Below are positions 48,909 through 59,133 of a stretch of 64,000 nt of DNA, piece after piece (position 1 is the first letter of the stretch; each line of letters starts with the position of its first letter). The notes under the pieces were generated by a model, which was not told the DNA's origin, did no database searches, and saw only the letters and a list, made by a program, of their open reading frames with translations. The DNA is from an uncultured Ignavibacteriota bacterium. GTDB taxonomy: Bacteria; Bacteroidota; Ignavibacteria; UBA10030; UBA8401. Location: the NCBI GenBank assembly GCA_903861125.1, contig CAIOTF010000037.1:1-64000 (forward strand), written 5' to 3'. A program made the position numbers and the translations under genes.

Positions 48909-51791
48909 ATGTTCCGTTCGAAAGTTTATTATAAGGTCCTGACCTACTTTGGATTTTTGCTGATCGTATTGATCGCTATGACTGCGATTGTTACCACGCG
49001 GCAATTGCAGATTGAAAAGGAATATAAATCGTCCAGTTCGGAAGTAAAATTTTTGAACAACCTCGAACGCCTTCGTGCGGATCTGGTTGATGTTCCGGAA
49101 TATTTGGATATGTATTCGAAGACCAGGAACGCGCAGCATAAAACAGCTTTCGTCAATGGTTTAACCGGATTTGAAAGCCTGATCAATGATATTAAAGGGC
49201 CGGTGAGCGATTCGTCTGTGCTTGCGACGTTGGATCAGGTTGAGATATTATTTTTTGATTGGACGCACTTTGTCGGTGAACCCAGGATGAAGGTCATCGA
49301 TGGTCTTATTCGAAAAGACTCCGCCGCCATTTTTGCTGCCAATATAGACAAGTTGGAGGCCGACCGCTTTTATCTTTCCCAGGCACGCTTTCTGACGGCG
49401 ATAATCTATGAAAAATCACTCCTCTCCCAATCGCAGCGTATTGATCACGCAAAAAAATTAGGATCCGAACTGACCCAGTTCATCCTGTTCGTCAATATTT
49501 TGTTTGCAATTTTTGCTATTACACTCGGTTTTGTACTCAGCCGTTCGATCACGAAACCCCTTCTTCAGCTTCGCGAAGGGACTCGCAGCATTATGGAATC
49601 CAAATTTGTTACCATCGATATTGATCGGATCGATGAGTTTGGCCAACTGGCCGGCGAATTCAACCGGATGTCGATGATGCTGAATGAAAATTATACCAGA
49701 GTGAAATCGTATTCCGACATGATGACCACTCTCAATCGGAACGATACATTCAGCGGTGTTGTTACGGAAAGTCTCGATCTTTTGTGTCAGCAAACAAAGT
49801 CCGGTATTGGCGCCCTGTACATCTATAATAAGGAGACTGAAAAACTTACGCTGACGGGAAAATTTGCATTGCCGAAGAACTATCCTTCGGTTGCATCGTT
49901 CTCGATTGGTGAAGGAATCGTAGGAGAATGCGGCAGATTAAAACAGTCGTTGGAGATATCCGACACCGCTATGAATGCGGCATTCACTGTCGATACGGGT
50001 ATTCAAACTTCCGTTCCGTCGTTTACATATGCATTCCCAATCCTTTTTCAGGAAAATTTGATTGGCGTTCTAATGCTCGGTTCGATGCAGAGATTCACCG
50101 ATCTGACACGTGATCTGCTGGAAAGTGCGCTTCCGCAAATGGGCGTTGCCATCACCAACGTGCAGAACTATGAAGCAACACAGGAACTGTCCAGAGAAAT
50201 CTCAAAAAAACATGACGAATTGAACACCAAGACGCAGGAATTGGAAAAAGCATACCGAGTGAAGTCGGACTTCCTTTCCAACATGTCGCATGAACTTCGA
50301 ACGCCGCTTAATTCTATTATCGGTTTCTCGTCGATCCTGCTAGGAGACCGAGGCGATCCGTTAACTGCGGACCAGCGGAAAGCACTGGAAAAAGTTCTGA
50401 AGAACGGAAAACATCTTCTGCAGCTTATCAATGACATTCTTGATTTTTCGAAGATCGAGTCCGGCAGGATGCATGTCAGCATTGAATCGGAATCGGTTGA
50501 GGGAGTTATCAACGGCGCAGTAATGACGGCAGAATCGTTGATACGGCAGAAGAACATTATCCTCAAAGAAGACATTGCACCGGACATCCCGATGATCAAC
50601 TCGGATGTACTGAAGATGAAGCAGATCCTTGTGAATTTGCTCAGTAACGCCGCAAAATTCACCGATGAAAATGGAACAATCACGATCCGGGCCCGGTTTG
50701 AGTCGCCGATGGTGAAAATATCGGTGATCGATACCGGTATCGGCATCGAGGCGAAGAACATAGAAAAAGTTTTTGAGGAATTTTCCCAGGTAGACAACAG
50801 TCACTCGCGGAAATATCAGGGGACCGGTCTTGGACTTCCGATTGCTCGAAGACTTGCGCAGTTACTCGGCGGCGATCTTTCGGCAGAAAGTGTGTCCGGA
50901 AAAGGTTCAACGTTTACGCTCTCCGTACCTCCGCAGTTCCAAAACAATGACAAAGCCGAAGTGCTGACACCCGCTCCCGTTTCTGCACCGGCGCCGAAAG
51001 AAATACCGATTGCTAAAAAGATACAGCAACTGGATATTCCCATTTTGAAAAACGGCGGCGAAACGAGGGTCTTGTGTATCGACGATGAACCGGATGTTAT
51101 CGAAATTCTTCGCAATTATCTTGTGCCGGAAGGATTCTCCGTTTTTGGTGCAAACTCGGGCGACGACGGAATAAAACTTGCGGAAAAACTTCAGCCGTCC
51201 GTTATCACGCTTGATATAATGATGCCGAAAAAGGACGGATGGCAAGTGCTGCGGGAACTGAAAGCGAATCCGTTGACACAAAATATTCCTGTGCTCATTC
51301 ATTCCATGGTGGACAATATTCCGCTGGCATTTTCACTGGGAGCAATTGACTATTTGCCGAAACCTGCCGATGTTTCGCTTGTCTTGAAGACAGTGCGGAA
51401 AGCAGCCTCTATAGATGACAAACATGTGCTGGTGGTGGATGATAACGAGGACTTCCGGTCATTGCTGGTGAAAGTACTGCAGGATGAAGGATATAAAGTT
51501 CAGTCGGCAAACAACGGCAAAGTGGCATTGTCGACCATTGAATCGAGCAAACCCTCGTTGATATTATTGGATTTAAGCATGCCGGTGATGGATGGTTTTG
51601 AGTTGCTCCGGAAACTGAAACAGTCGGACCAATGGCATTCTATTCCCGTGATTATTTTGACGGGCATTGAATTGTCGGAAGCGCAAGTTGCCGAGATCAA
51701 TCAGATGACCGCCGAGTTATTAAAAAAGAAAGATTATTCAGCTGATACGATCGCTTCAGCCATTAAGAAAGCGATTTACCACGTTAAGTAA
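48909..51791 (+). CDS. Hybrid sensor histidine kinase with two receiver domains
   Basis: This 960-residue protein has two transmembrane segments (about residues 10-30 and 190-210) flanking a helical periplasmic sensor. HAMP (about 212-262), GAF (about 285-430) and a coiled coil follow. Then come HisKA with phosphoacceptor H461 (FLSNMSHELRTPLNSI), HATPase with NLLSNAAKFTDENG, DTGIGI and GTGLGLP, and two receiver domains with D769 and D888. Full motifs suggest an active kinase with internal phosphorelay. It sits between a CheY-like protein and another sensor kinase. Confidence 0.94.
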   Translation: MFRSKVYYKVLTYFGFLLIVLIAMTAIVTTRQLQIEKEYKSSSSEVKFLNNLERLRADLVDVPEYLDMYSKTRNAQHKTAFVNGLTGFESLINDIKGPVSDSSVLATLDQVEILFFDWTHFVGEPRMKVIDGLIRKDSAAIFAANIDKLEADRFYLSQARFLTAIIYEKSLLSQSQRIDHAKKLGSELTQFILFVNILFAIFAITLGFVLSRSITKPLLQLREGTRSIMESKFVTIDIDRIDEFGQLAGEFNRMSMMLNENYTRVKSYSDMMTTLNRNDTFSGVVTESLDLLCQQTKSGIGALYIYNKETEKLTLTGKFALPKNYPSVASFSIGEGIVGECGRLKQSLEISDTAMNAAFTVDTGIQTSVPSFTYAFPILFQENLIGVLMLGSMQRFTDLTRDLLESALPQMGVAITNVQNYEATQELSREISKKHDELNTKTQELEKAYRVKSDFLSNMSHELRTPLNSIIGFSSILLGDRGDPLTADQRKALEKVLKNGKHLLQLINDILDFSKIESGRMHVSIESESVEGVINGAVMTAESLIRQKNIILKEDIAPDIPMINSDVLKMKQILVNLLSNAAKFTDENGTITIRARFESPMVKISVIDTGIGIEAKNIEKVFEEFSQVDNSHSRKYQGTGLGLPIARRLAQLLGGDLSAESVSGKGSTFTLSVPPQFQNNDKAEVLTPAPVSAPAPKEIPIAKKIQQLDIPILKNGGETRVLCIDDEPDVIEILRNYLVPEGFSVFGANSGDDGIKLAEKLQPSVITLDIMMPKKDGWQVLRELKANPLTQNIPVLIHSMVDNIPLAFSLGAIDYLPKPADVSLVLKTVRKAASIDDKHVLVVDDNEDFRSLLVKVLQDEGYKVQSANNGKVALSTIESSKPSLILLDLSMPVMDGFELLRKLKQSDQWHSIPVIILTGIELSEAQVAEINQMTAELLKKKDYSADTIASAIKKAIYHVK

Positions 51792-51806
51792 CAGAAAGAA
51801 AACATT

Positions 51807-52937
51807 ATGCTCGAAAATAATGAAACGATACCAACAATTCCCCGCGTCCTTTTTGTTGATGATACGGAAGACAATCTCGATCTGCTGGAATTTGCCTTAA
51901 AGAAAAAACCGATCACCATGTACCGTGCATCAAGCGGTAAAGAATGTCTTGCTATAGCCGAAGAGCAGCAGCCGGATATGATCGTGCTGGACATTCAAAT
52001 GCCCGAGATGGATGGTTTCGAAACCCTTCGCCGCCTTCGCGCAAATCCGGAAACAGCAAAAATTCCCGTCATTTTCCTGACGGCAATCAAACGTGATCCG
52101 CAAAGCATTGCCGAAGGTATTTTGCTCGGCGCCGAAGAATATTTAACAAAGCCGATTGATCTGGAGGAACTTTTTGCACGCGTGCGTTCCATCTATCGCG
52201 TAATGGCTGTTCAGCGTGAATTGGAACAGGTGAAATCGCAGTTCATGGCAATGCTGGTGCACGATCTCCGCACTCCGCTCACTATTGTTATAAGTAGTAT
52301 CGACTATCTCGTACGGCATCACGGAGGAGGTAAGGCGCTGGATACGGACAGTATCAAATTAATGGAAACGGTGCTTGCTTCGAGCCGGGGGATGTCGAAC
52401 CTGGTGAACGATCTTCTCGATCTGTCCAAATATCAGGCCGGACAGATGCTTCTGAATAAACAAACGATCACCATTCATGAGATGATCGAAGAATCTCTGC
52501 AGCCGTTTTTGCTTCAGTACAAACAAAAGAATATTGACCTTCATACTGACATTGATCCGGACCTTCCGCGCGTCGACGCTGATTCCGGAAAGATCGTCCA
52601 GTTAATGACGAATCTGCTTTCCAATGCGATGAAATTCACCCCCGACAATGGCACCGTGAATATCAAAGTAGAAAAGGAAACTGTGTCGGATAAGATTTCT
52701 TTCATTAAAGTCTCTGTGAGTGACTCCGGTGTCGGCATTAAGACCGAAGAAATTTCCTTGTTATTTGAACAATACCGCCAGGTTTCATCATCCAATAGGA
52801 CCAAGGAAAAAGGGACAGGGCTTGGCCTGGCTATCTGTAAACTGATTGTCCAGGCACATGGCGGGGCGATTACGGTGAACAGCGAAGTGAATAAGGGAAC
52901 TACCTTTACATTTACGCTTCCGGCCCAGCAGGAATAA
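51807..52937 (+). CDS. Receiver-histidine kinase protein
   Basis: This 376-residue soluble protein has an N-terminal receiver (D62 in MIVLDIQMPEMDG, lysine in LTKPIDLEE) followed by HisKA (H152 in FMAMLVHDLRTPLTIV) and HATPase (NLLSNAMKFTPDNG, DSGVGI, GTGLGLAI). Receiver-first kinases take phosphate or signal from an upstream kinase. It starts 16 bases after the hybrid kinase stop and is in the same transcription unit. A terminator follows. Confidence 0.93.
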   Translation: MLENNETIPTIPRVLFVDDTEDNLDLLEFALKKKPITMYRASSGKECLAIAEEQQPDMIVLDIQMPEMDGFETLRRLRANPETAKIPVIFLTAIKRDPQSIAEGILLGAEEYLTKPIDLEELFARVRSIYRVMAVQRELEQVKSQFMAMLVHDLRTPLTIVISSIDYLVRHHGGGKALDTDSIKLMETVLASSRGMSNLVNDLLDLSKYQAGQMLLNKQTITIHEMIEESLQPFLLQYKQKNIDLHTDIDPDLPRVDADSGKIVQLMTNLLSNAMKFTPDNGTVNIKVEKETVSDKISFIKVSVSDSGVGIKTEEISLLFEQYRQVSSSNRTKEKGTGLGLAICKLIVQAHGGAITVNSEVNKGTTFTFTLPAQQE

Positions 52938-52964
52938 TGATGCCGGAATGCACCAGGAACCGAA

Positions 52965-53010
52965 AAGACCTTGCAGAAAGCTGTTGTTCTGCAAGGTCTT
53001 ATTGTTTTTG
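52965..53010 (+). terminator. Rho-independent terminator after the phosphorelay genes
   Basis: AAGACCTTGCAGAA and TTCTGCAAGGTCTT form a perfect 14-bp stem with an 8-base loop, followed by ATTGTTTTT. It could also serve from the other strand. Confidence 0.88.
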
Positions 53011-53101
53011 CCTGAAATCTTTTTCGTAACATTCCCTTGCTTCATTTTTTTTCATCGGTTATATTGTGTCAGCAACAGATTTGCTTCTTTAACATTGTGG
53101 T

Positions 53102-54094
53102 TTGCCAATGCTCAATTATGTATGGATTTCCCTTCTTCTCATCGGTATTTTTACCGCTGTCGGAAGGGATATCAACGATGAAGTAACGAATACCTACCGA
53201 AATGGTGTCCCGCTCACTTCACACTTTGAATCTCATCGAAAACTTGCCGCAGTACATCCTGCAATTGAAGGGGATATTGTCATTCCGGCGGCTCTCTTCA
53301 ACCAATTTTATAATATCTCTTCAGCGAAAGCCGACGTGAGGCAGCCTGCAACAATGACCACACTTTCATCCGGCAAACAAAGGCTGGAAATAAAGATCTC
53401 CGATGCTTCTCCGGTATTTTGGCAGGAAATGGCAAAAGCGGCAGGAGGGAAAGAGAAACTGGAAGCTGATATCAATTCTTTCAATGACGGCAAGCAAGAG
53501 ATCACCTTCACTCTTGAAAAAGTGAGATATGTGAAGATCAAAGCGGTGACGAAGGCAGCGCTCGATTTTGCCGATACGGCAGTGACGATTTCACTAGGAC
53601 TGATTGGAGTTATGGCGCTCTGGCTTGGCATTATGAAGGTAGGAGAAGCAGCCGGTCTGCTTGAACAACTGACCAAATTAATGACGCCGATCACCCGGCA
53701 ATTATTTCCCGATGTTCCTCCCAATCATCCGGCTGTTGCGGCAATGATAATGAATATAGCGGCGAACATGTTCGGCCTTAACAATGCAGCCACGCCGATG
53801 GGATTAAAAGCAATGGAAGAGCTGAACAAGCTGAATCCAAAAGCAGGAACGGCAACAAATGCAATGTGCACATTTCTTGTTGTGAACACTGCAGGACTTA
53901 CCCTCATTCCGGCGACCGCTATTGCTATACGCGCTGGACTCGGTTCTGCCGATCCGGGAATGATTATCGGTACATCAATCTTTGGTGCCGGCTGTGCAAC
54001 GTTCGGCGGTTTGGTTGCCGTGAAATTACTGCAGCGGCTGCCAAAATATAAAAAAGAAATGGAAGTGACGGAAACGGAGGAGAAGAATGGCTGA
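53102..54094 (+). CDS. spmA: Spore maturation protein A-like membrane protein
   Basis: This 330-residue protein is of the SpmA/nucleoside-recognition (Gate) family. It has about six transmembrane segments with SLGLIGVMALWLGIMKVGEAAGLLEQLTKLMTPITRQLFPDVP and MNIAANMFGLNNAATPMGLKAMEELNKLNP, the family's best conserved stretch. Residues about 35-155 form an extracytoplasmic insertion not present in Bacillus SpmA. The gene overlaps spmB by eight bases. The pair is common in non-sporulating bacteria, where its transport role is unknown. Confidence 0.88.
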   Translation: MPMLNYVWISLLLIGIFTAVGRDINDEVTNTYRNGVPLTSHFESHRKLAAVHPAIEGDIVIPAALFNQFYNISSAKADVRQPATMTTLSSGKQRLEIKISDASPVFWQEMAKAAGGKEKLEADINSFNDGKQEITFTLEKVRYVKIKAVTKAALDFADTAVTISLGLIGVMALWLGIMKVGEAAGLLEQLTKLMTPITRQLFPDVPPNHPAVAAMIMNIAANMFGLNNAATPMGLKAMEELNKLNPKAGTATNAMCTFLVVNTAGLTLIPATAIAIRAGLGSADPGMIIGTSIFGAGCATFGGLVAVKLLQRLPKYKKEMEVTETEEKNG

Positions 54095-54635
54095 GATATT
54101 CAAGTCGGTCGTTAATCTGATTTCTGCCATTGCAATTCCTACGTTCATCCTGGTATTTCTCGGATGGGGTTTGATTAAAAAGGTAAAAGTCTACGAAGTG
54201 TTCGTTGAAGGTGCAAAGGATGGCTTCAATACAGCAGTGAAGATCATTCCGTATCTGGTGGCGATGTTGTTTGCTATTGGGGTCTTCCGCGCCAGCGGTG
54301 CAATGGATGTTGTGGTTGCACTCCTGTCGCCGGTAACCAATCTTATCGGCATGCCGGCCGATGTTCTTCCCCTTGCATTGCTCCGTCCTCTTTCCGGCAG
54401 CGGATCGATGGGACTGATGACGGAATTGATGAAAACAAACGGTCCGGATTCATTTATTGGTGTTCTTGCATCCACAATGTTCGGAAGCAGCGAGACCACG
54501 TTCTATATCCTCGCCGTATATTTCGGATCGGTAGGAATCAAGAACACGCGGCATGCTCTTCCCGCCGGCTTGATCGCAGATCTCTTCGGAATGCTGGGTG
54601 CAGTATTTATTGTTCGAATGTTGTTCAGTCTATAA
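54087..54635 (+). CDS. spmB: Spore maturation protein B-like membrane protein
   Basis: This 182-residue partner of SpmA has four transmembrane segments and the conserved FVEGAKDGFNTAVKIIPYLVAMLFAIGVFRASGAMD, LLRPLSGSGSMGLMTELMKTNGPDSFIGVLASTMFGSSETTFYILAVYFG. The two probably form one transporter-like complex. Length agrees with Bacillus SpmB. The gene overlaps spmA and is followed 18 bases later by a porin-like gene. Confidence 0.9.
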   Translation: MAEIFKSVVNLISAIAIPTFILVFLGWGLIKKVKVYEVFVEGAKDGFNTAVKIIPYLVAMLFAIGVFRASGAMDVVVALLSPVTNLIGMPADVLPLALLRPLSGSGSMGLMTELMKTNGPDSFIGVLASTMFGSSETTFYILAVYFGSVGIKNTRHALPAGLIADLFGMLGAVFIVRMLFSL

Positions 54636-54652
54636 TATTTCAAAGGAAAAAA

Positions 54653-56002
54653 ATGAAAAAATATCTGTTTCTTGTTCTTGCTGTAACAATGCTGGTTACT
54701 TCGTCTGCACAAAAAAAATCTGCTCCTGATGCAAAAGGGGGTGCCGAAAGTGCTGTAAAAGGGGGCGTTGGTATGACGTGGATCGACGGTGAAGCATATT
54801 ACCTGGTTTCTCTTGCGCCCGAAATTGCATTTGGTAACTGGGGTATGGGCTTGGACCTGAATCTCCACATCAGTAGCAAGGATCAAAAAATACGCAAGCA
54901 GGATTTTGATGAAACGTACGACTACCTTCGCATCATCCGGTATTTACGCTACGGCACCAAAGGTGATGAGATTTACGTACGGGTTGGCGCACTTGATTAT
55001 TCGAAACTGGGTCACGGATTTATCTTGTATAATTACAAGAACAGTCCGAGTTATGATACCAGAAAAATCGGTGCGGAATTCGATCTTGATTTCGGACAGT
55101 GGGGATTGGAAACGGTGTATGGCGATTTTGCAAGTTCAAGTGTTCTTGGTATGCGTGGTTATACACGTCCGCTTCAATTTACACCGGCGGCATCAATTCC
55201 GGTGATCGGCGGATTGGAAGTCGGCGCTACATTTGCAAGCGACATGCGCAGCGATTCGCGTGACACCGGCGTTGTTGTGAAAGCAAACGGAACAAAATTC
55301 GATACAACCACATACAATACAGGCTCTCTCTCCATTATCGGACTTGACCTTGGGTTGCCCCTGTTTAATTTTCCGGTTGCAGATGCGACATTGTATTTGG
55401 ATTATGCAAAGATCTTCAATTTTGGAAGCGGATTTGCCACTGGTATCGATCTTAATTTTTCAGCAGTGGGTGTATTGAAAGTGTATTCTAAATTTGAACG
55501 ACGTTTCGGACAGACCGATAAATTCATCCCGGCCTATTTCGATGCATTCTACGAGTTGGAACGTTATCAGCTTTCATCGGGTAGTTTCCATAGTAAAGCA
55601 AAGACCCTTGAACAGACGATCTCTCCCGGACCGGGATATTTCGGCAGCCTGTTGGTGGATGTGCTCGGCACACTTCAGATTGAAGGTTCGTATCAAAAGC
55701 TCGATCTTAATCCGACCAGCGGAGTTCTGCATCTCGGCACGAATACCGGAGATAAAATTCCGCTTGTATCGCTCAGCGCAGGATACGATAAACGGAATAT
55801 TCAAAATAATAAGGATGTCTTTACGCTCGATGGACGTTCGCTTCTCTATGCCGAAGTGGGATATAAACCGTACCCGTTCATGATTGTTTCGACGCTCTAT
55901 ACGTGGACGTTTGCTCCGGTAAAAGATTCAGGCGGAAACATAACCGGTTACCAGCCGCAAAAGCGTATTACGCCCAAAGTGAGCTTTGTGTTCCCGTTAT
56001 AA
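54653..56002 (+). CDS. Outer-membrane porin-like protein
   Basis: This 449-residue protein has a signal peptide (cleavage near SSAQK) and a glycine-rich linker, then beta strands of a barrel of moderate size, ending in RITPKVSFVFPL. Strand pairs such as YVRVGALDYSKLGHGFILYNY and IGAEFDLDFGQWGLETVYGDF are regular. It is conserved in this lineage without known substrate. AAAGGAAAAAA precedes the ATG. It may be cotranscribed with spmAB. Confidence 0.75.
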   Translation: MKKYLFLVLAVTMLVTSSAQKKSAPDAKGGAESAVKGGVGMTWIDGEAYYLVSLAPEIAFGNWGMGLDLNLHISSKDQKIRKQDFDETYDYLRIIRYLRYGTKGDEIYVRVGALDYSKLGHGFILYNYKNSPSYDTRKIGAEFDLDFGQWGLETVYGDFASSSVLGMRGYTRPLQFTPAASIPVIGGLEVGATFASDMRSDSRDTGVVVKANGTKFDTTTYNTGSLSIIGLDLGLPLFNFPVADATLYLDYAKIFNFGSGFATGIDLNFSAVGVLKVYSKFERRFGQTDKFIPAYFDAFYELERYQLSSGSFHSKAKTLEQTISPGPGYFGSLLVDVLGTLQIEGSYQKLDLNPTSGVLHLGTNTGDKIPLVSLSAGYDKRNIQNNKDVFTLDGRSLLYAEVGYKPYPFMIVSTLYTWTFAPVKDSGGNITGYQPQKRITPKVSFVFPL

Positions 56003-56060
56003 TTCATTTACCCAAAGACCGGCAGAATAAAACATATTGTGCCGGTCCAATAGCTGAAAT

Positions 56061-56963
56061 ATGAATTTATTAAATGATCTGATCGTCGGAACGCTGCCGT
56101 ATGTTCCCAAACCAATAGTTGCAAAGTTTGCCGGAAAATATATTGCCGGAGCCACGCTGACCGATGCTGTTTCGACCGTCAGAAATCTCAATGGTCAAAG
56201 GACAATGACAACCATTGACGTGCTGGGGGAAGACATCATCACAAAAGATCAGGCCGTTGAAAGCCGGAACGGCAGCACAGTCGTTCTAAAAGCAATTGCA
56301 GAACACTCGCTCGATTCGAATTTATCCATAAAACTTACCTCGCTTGGTTTGAAAATGGATAACCAATTCTGTGTGGACAATACCAATACGATCATCGAAA
56401 CTGCAAAGCAGTTCGGCAACTTCGTCCGTATTGATATGGAGGATCGAACGTGCACGGATGACACGATCGCAATTTATCGTGTCATGAAATCCCGGTATGA
56501 AAAAGTCGGTATCGCCATTCAGGCATATCTGCACCGAAGTGAAAAAGATATTCGTGGGCTGGCTGCCGAAAAAGCAAATGTCCGCCTCTGTAAAGGCATT
56601 TACGTAGAACCTGCCGATGCTGCCATCAAAGACCGATTAGGAATTCAGGATAATTATCTTAAACTTCTCAGGATTCTTTTTGAGGGGGGAAGTTATGTCG
56701 GCATTGCAACGCATGATGATGTGCTGATTAACGGCGCAAAAAAAATGATTGCTGAAATGAATCTGGCAAAAGACCGGTATGAATTCCAGATGCTTCTCGG
56801 TGTGCGGGATGAGACACGGAAGAAGTTGGTAGAAGAAGGACACCGGTTGAGAGTGTACGTACCATTCGGTAAAGATTGGTACGGATATTCTGTCCGACGC
56901 CTGAAGGAAAATCCGCAGATGGCCGGTCATGTTTTTAAGGCGATATTCGGTATTGGTCAATAA
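56061..56963 (+). CDS. Proline dehydrogenase
   Basis: This 300-residue monofunctional proline dehydrogenase oxidises proline to pyrroline-5-carboxylate with FAD at the membrane. Motifs include IKLTSLGL, FVRIDMEDRTCTDDT, GIAIQAYLHRSEKDIR, VRLCKGIYVEP, IATHDD, FQMLLGVRDETR and, at the end, LRVYVPFGKDWYGYSVRRLKENP with the substrate-binding YSVRR. The protein is of normal length for the PutB type. No P5C dehydrogenase gene is adjacent. Confidence 0.93.
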   Translation: MNLLNDLIVGTLPYVPKPIVAKFAGKYIAGATLTDAVSTVRNLNGQRTMTTIDVLGEDIITKDQAVESRNGSTVVLKAIAEHSLDSNLSIKLTSLGLKMDNQFCVDNTNTIIETAKQFGNFVRIDMEDRTCTDDTIAIYRVMKSRYEKVGIAIQAYLHRSEKDIRGLAAEKANVRLCKGIYVEPADAAIKDRLGIQDNYLKLLRILFEGGSYVGIATHDDVLINGAKKMIAEMNLAKDRYEFQMLLGVRDETRKKLVEEGHRLRVYVPFGKDWYGYSVRRLKENPQMAGHVFKAIFGIGQ

Positions 56964-57095
56964 GCAGAACCACCCTTCATCACTGATACGTGGTTGAACA
57001 GAAAAGTCTTGCTGTGATAAAACATGTAATAAAGAACGTGACGCATACATAGTTGAAATACATCAACGATCGATAAAACTAATAAGGAGAGTCTT

Positions 57096-59117
57096 ATGGC
57101 TGAAATGAAAACAGGCGGCGGATTGAAATATGTTCCGTATGTCTCCGCTCAAACCGATATGAAAGAATTCACATTGCGTGCCGTTCTAATCGGTCTCGTA
57201 ATGTCGGTAATTCTCGGCGCGGCAAACGCTTATCTCGGTTTGAAAGCCGGTATGACAATTGCGGCAACCTATCCCGCTGCCGTTATTGGTATGGCATTAC
57301 TTCGGGTTCTAAAAGGAACGATTCTGGAAGAGAATATTGCGCGAACGGTCGGTTCGATAGGCGAATCGGTTGCCGCAGGCGCCATCTTCACCATTCCGGC
57401 ATTTCTTATTGCCGGTGTCTGGACCGATCTTGCAAGCCACTATTTTGAAGCAACGGCCATAATGATGGTTGGTGGAATCATGGGTGTGTTATTTGTAACG
57501 CTTCTTCGGCGCGTAATGGTCGAAGATGTCGATCTTCCATTTCCGGAATCTGTTGCAGCCGGAGAAATTCATAAAGCAGGTCAACGCGGAGGCAGCGGTG
57601 CGGTCTATCTTATGATCGCCGGCGGCGTTGGTGCTGTGATCCAGGCATTCAAACAGATGTCGTTGTTCGCTTCATCGTGGGAAAAATTTATTCCGTTTGC
57701 AAAAGGTCCGGTTGCTCTTGGTAAAACGGGAACAACGTTGAACGCAAGTGGAGGATTTGTTCTTTCAACGCCCGGCGTCAGCCCGGCCTATATGGGTGTC
57801 GGTTACATTATCGGACCCCGTCTTGCATCACTGAACTTTGCCGGCGGACTGCTTGCTTGGGGATTGTTTGTTCCGCTCTTATTGTTCTGGCTTGGACCCA
57901 GCCTTGAAGCAGCGCATCCTGAAGGATTAACGGATCAAACGTGGTTAGCTCAGGCAACGATCGTATGGAGATTTATAGTTCGTCCGATCGCCATCGGCGG
58001 CATGTTGATGAGTGCGGCGTTCACATTGTTCCGCATGCGGAAAAATCTTATTGGCGGATTGACGCGCTCTATTCATGATGTGAAAAAAGCAGCAACAAGC
58101 GGTGCGGAAACGAATCGTACTGAATCTGATCTCAGCATCACAAAAGTTTTGTTAGGAATTGCCGGTGCGGCCGTTCTCACGTTCTTCCTCTATAATCATT
58201 TTGCGCAGGATGTTGTTGCTGCATTAACAGCTACTGTTGTTATGATCATTGCAGGATTTTTCTTTGCAGCAGTCTCCGGATATCTCGTTGGTATGATCGG
58301 TTCCTCCAACAACCCTATCAGCGGTCTCACACTCTCAACGGTGATTATCGCCGCGTTGCTCATGGTTGCTCTCGGTCAAAAAGGGATCACCGGCATTGCA
58401 ACTGTACTGGGCGTTGCTGGTGTTATCTGTGTTTCCGCAGCGGTAGCAGGTGAAATGTTGCAGGATCTTAAAGTCGGCCACATTCTCGGCGGAACGCCGT
58501 GGAAAATGCAGCTCGGTGATCTTATCGGTGTGATTGTTTCTTCAGCCGTGATGATCTTCCCGATTATTGTTCTGCATGAAGGCGATCTGAAAATGGGCGG
58601 AATGGGACTTGGCGGAAGCGCATTACCGGCACCGCAGGCAAGTCTTATGGCACTTGTTTCTCAGGGAATCGTCGGCGGACAAATGGCATGGCCCTTGATC
58701 ATCGTCGGTATTCTAATGGCGATCGGTTTCATCCTGGTCCAGGTAAAAAGTCCGATGCTTATTTGTGTTGGAATGTATCTTCCTCTGGAAACAACGTTCG
58801 CAATTTTTGTCGGCGGTCTCATTAAAGGAATTGTTGACAAAATGGTAGCAAAACGTCAATTCAATGAAGCACAAAAGATCCGTGTAGAAAACAATGGAAC
58901 ACTTATCGCAGCCGGTTTGATCGCAGGTGAAGCGCTCGTCGGTCTTGTTTTTGCGGCGATGGCGTTCAAGGAAATACCGACGCCGGTGATATTCCAGGAA
59001 CCTTCGTTCCTCGGAAGTTTGGCTGTCTTCCTTATTGTTGGTTATGTTTTGGTAATGATCCCGGTAAAAAATGCGGGCAGCCCGGATGAACCGGCTCCGC
59101 CAAGTGCTATGATGTAA
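57096..59117 (+). CDS. OPT-family oligopeptide transporter
   Basis: This 673-residue membrane protein belongs to the oligopeptide transporter family, which takes up peptides or metal-peptide complexes by proton symport. About 14-16 transmembrane segments are visible, with ANAYLGLKAGMTIAATYPAA, NIARTVGSIGESVAAGAIFTIP, FPESVAAGEIHKAGQ and GSSNNPISGLTLST as the conserved family stretches. AAGGAGAGTC precedes the ATG. Nearby peptidase genes suggest peptide use. Confidence 0.93.
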   Translation: MAEMKTGGGLKYVPYVSAQTDMKEFTLRAVLIGLVMSVILGAANAYLGLKAGMTIAATYPAAVIGMALLRVLKGTILEENIARTVGSIGESVAAGAIFTIPAFLIAGVWTDLASHYFEATAIMMVGGIMGVLFVTLLRRVMVEDVDLPFPESVAAGEIHKAGQRGGSGAVYLMIAGGVGAVIQAFKQMSLFASSWEKFIPFAKGPVALGKTGTTLNASGGFVLSTPGVSPAYMGVGYIIGPRLASLNFAGGLLAWGLFVPLLLFWLGPSLEAAHPEGLTDQTWLAQATIVWRFIVRPIAIGGMLMSAAFTLFRMRKNLIGGLTRSIHDVKKAATSGAETNRTESDLSITKVLLGIAGAAVLTFFLYNHFAQDVVAALTATVVMIIAGFFFAAVSGYLVGMIGSSNNPISGLTLSTVIIAALLMVALGQKGITGIATVLGVAGVICVSAAVAGEMLQDLKVGHILGGTPWKMQLGDLIGVIVSSAVMIFPIIVLHEGDLKMGGMGLGGSALPAPQASLMALVSQGIVGGQMAWPLIIVGILMAIGFILVQVKSPMLICVGMYLPLETTFAIFVGGLIKGIVDKMVAKRQFNEAQKIRVENNGTLIAAGLIAGEALVGLVFAAMAFKEIPTPVIFQEPSFLGSLAVFLIVGYVLVMIPVKNAGSPDEPAPPSAMM

Positions 59118-59133
59118 CATGATCCTCTATTGC

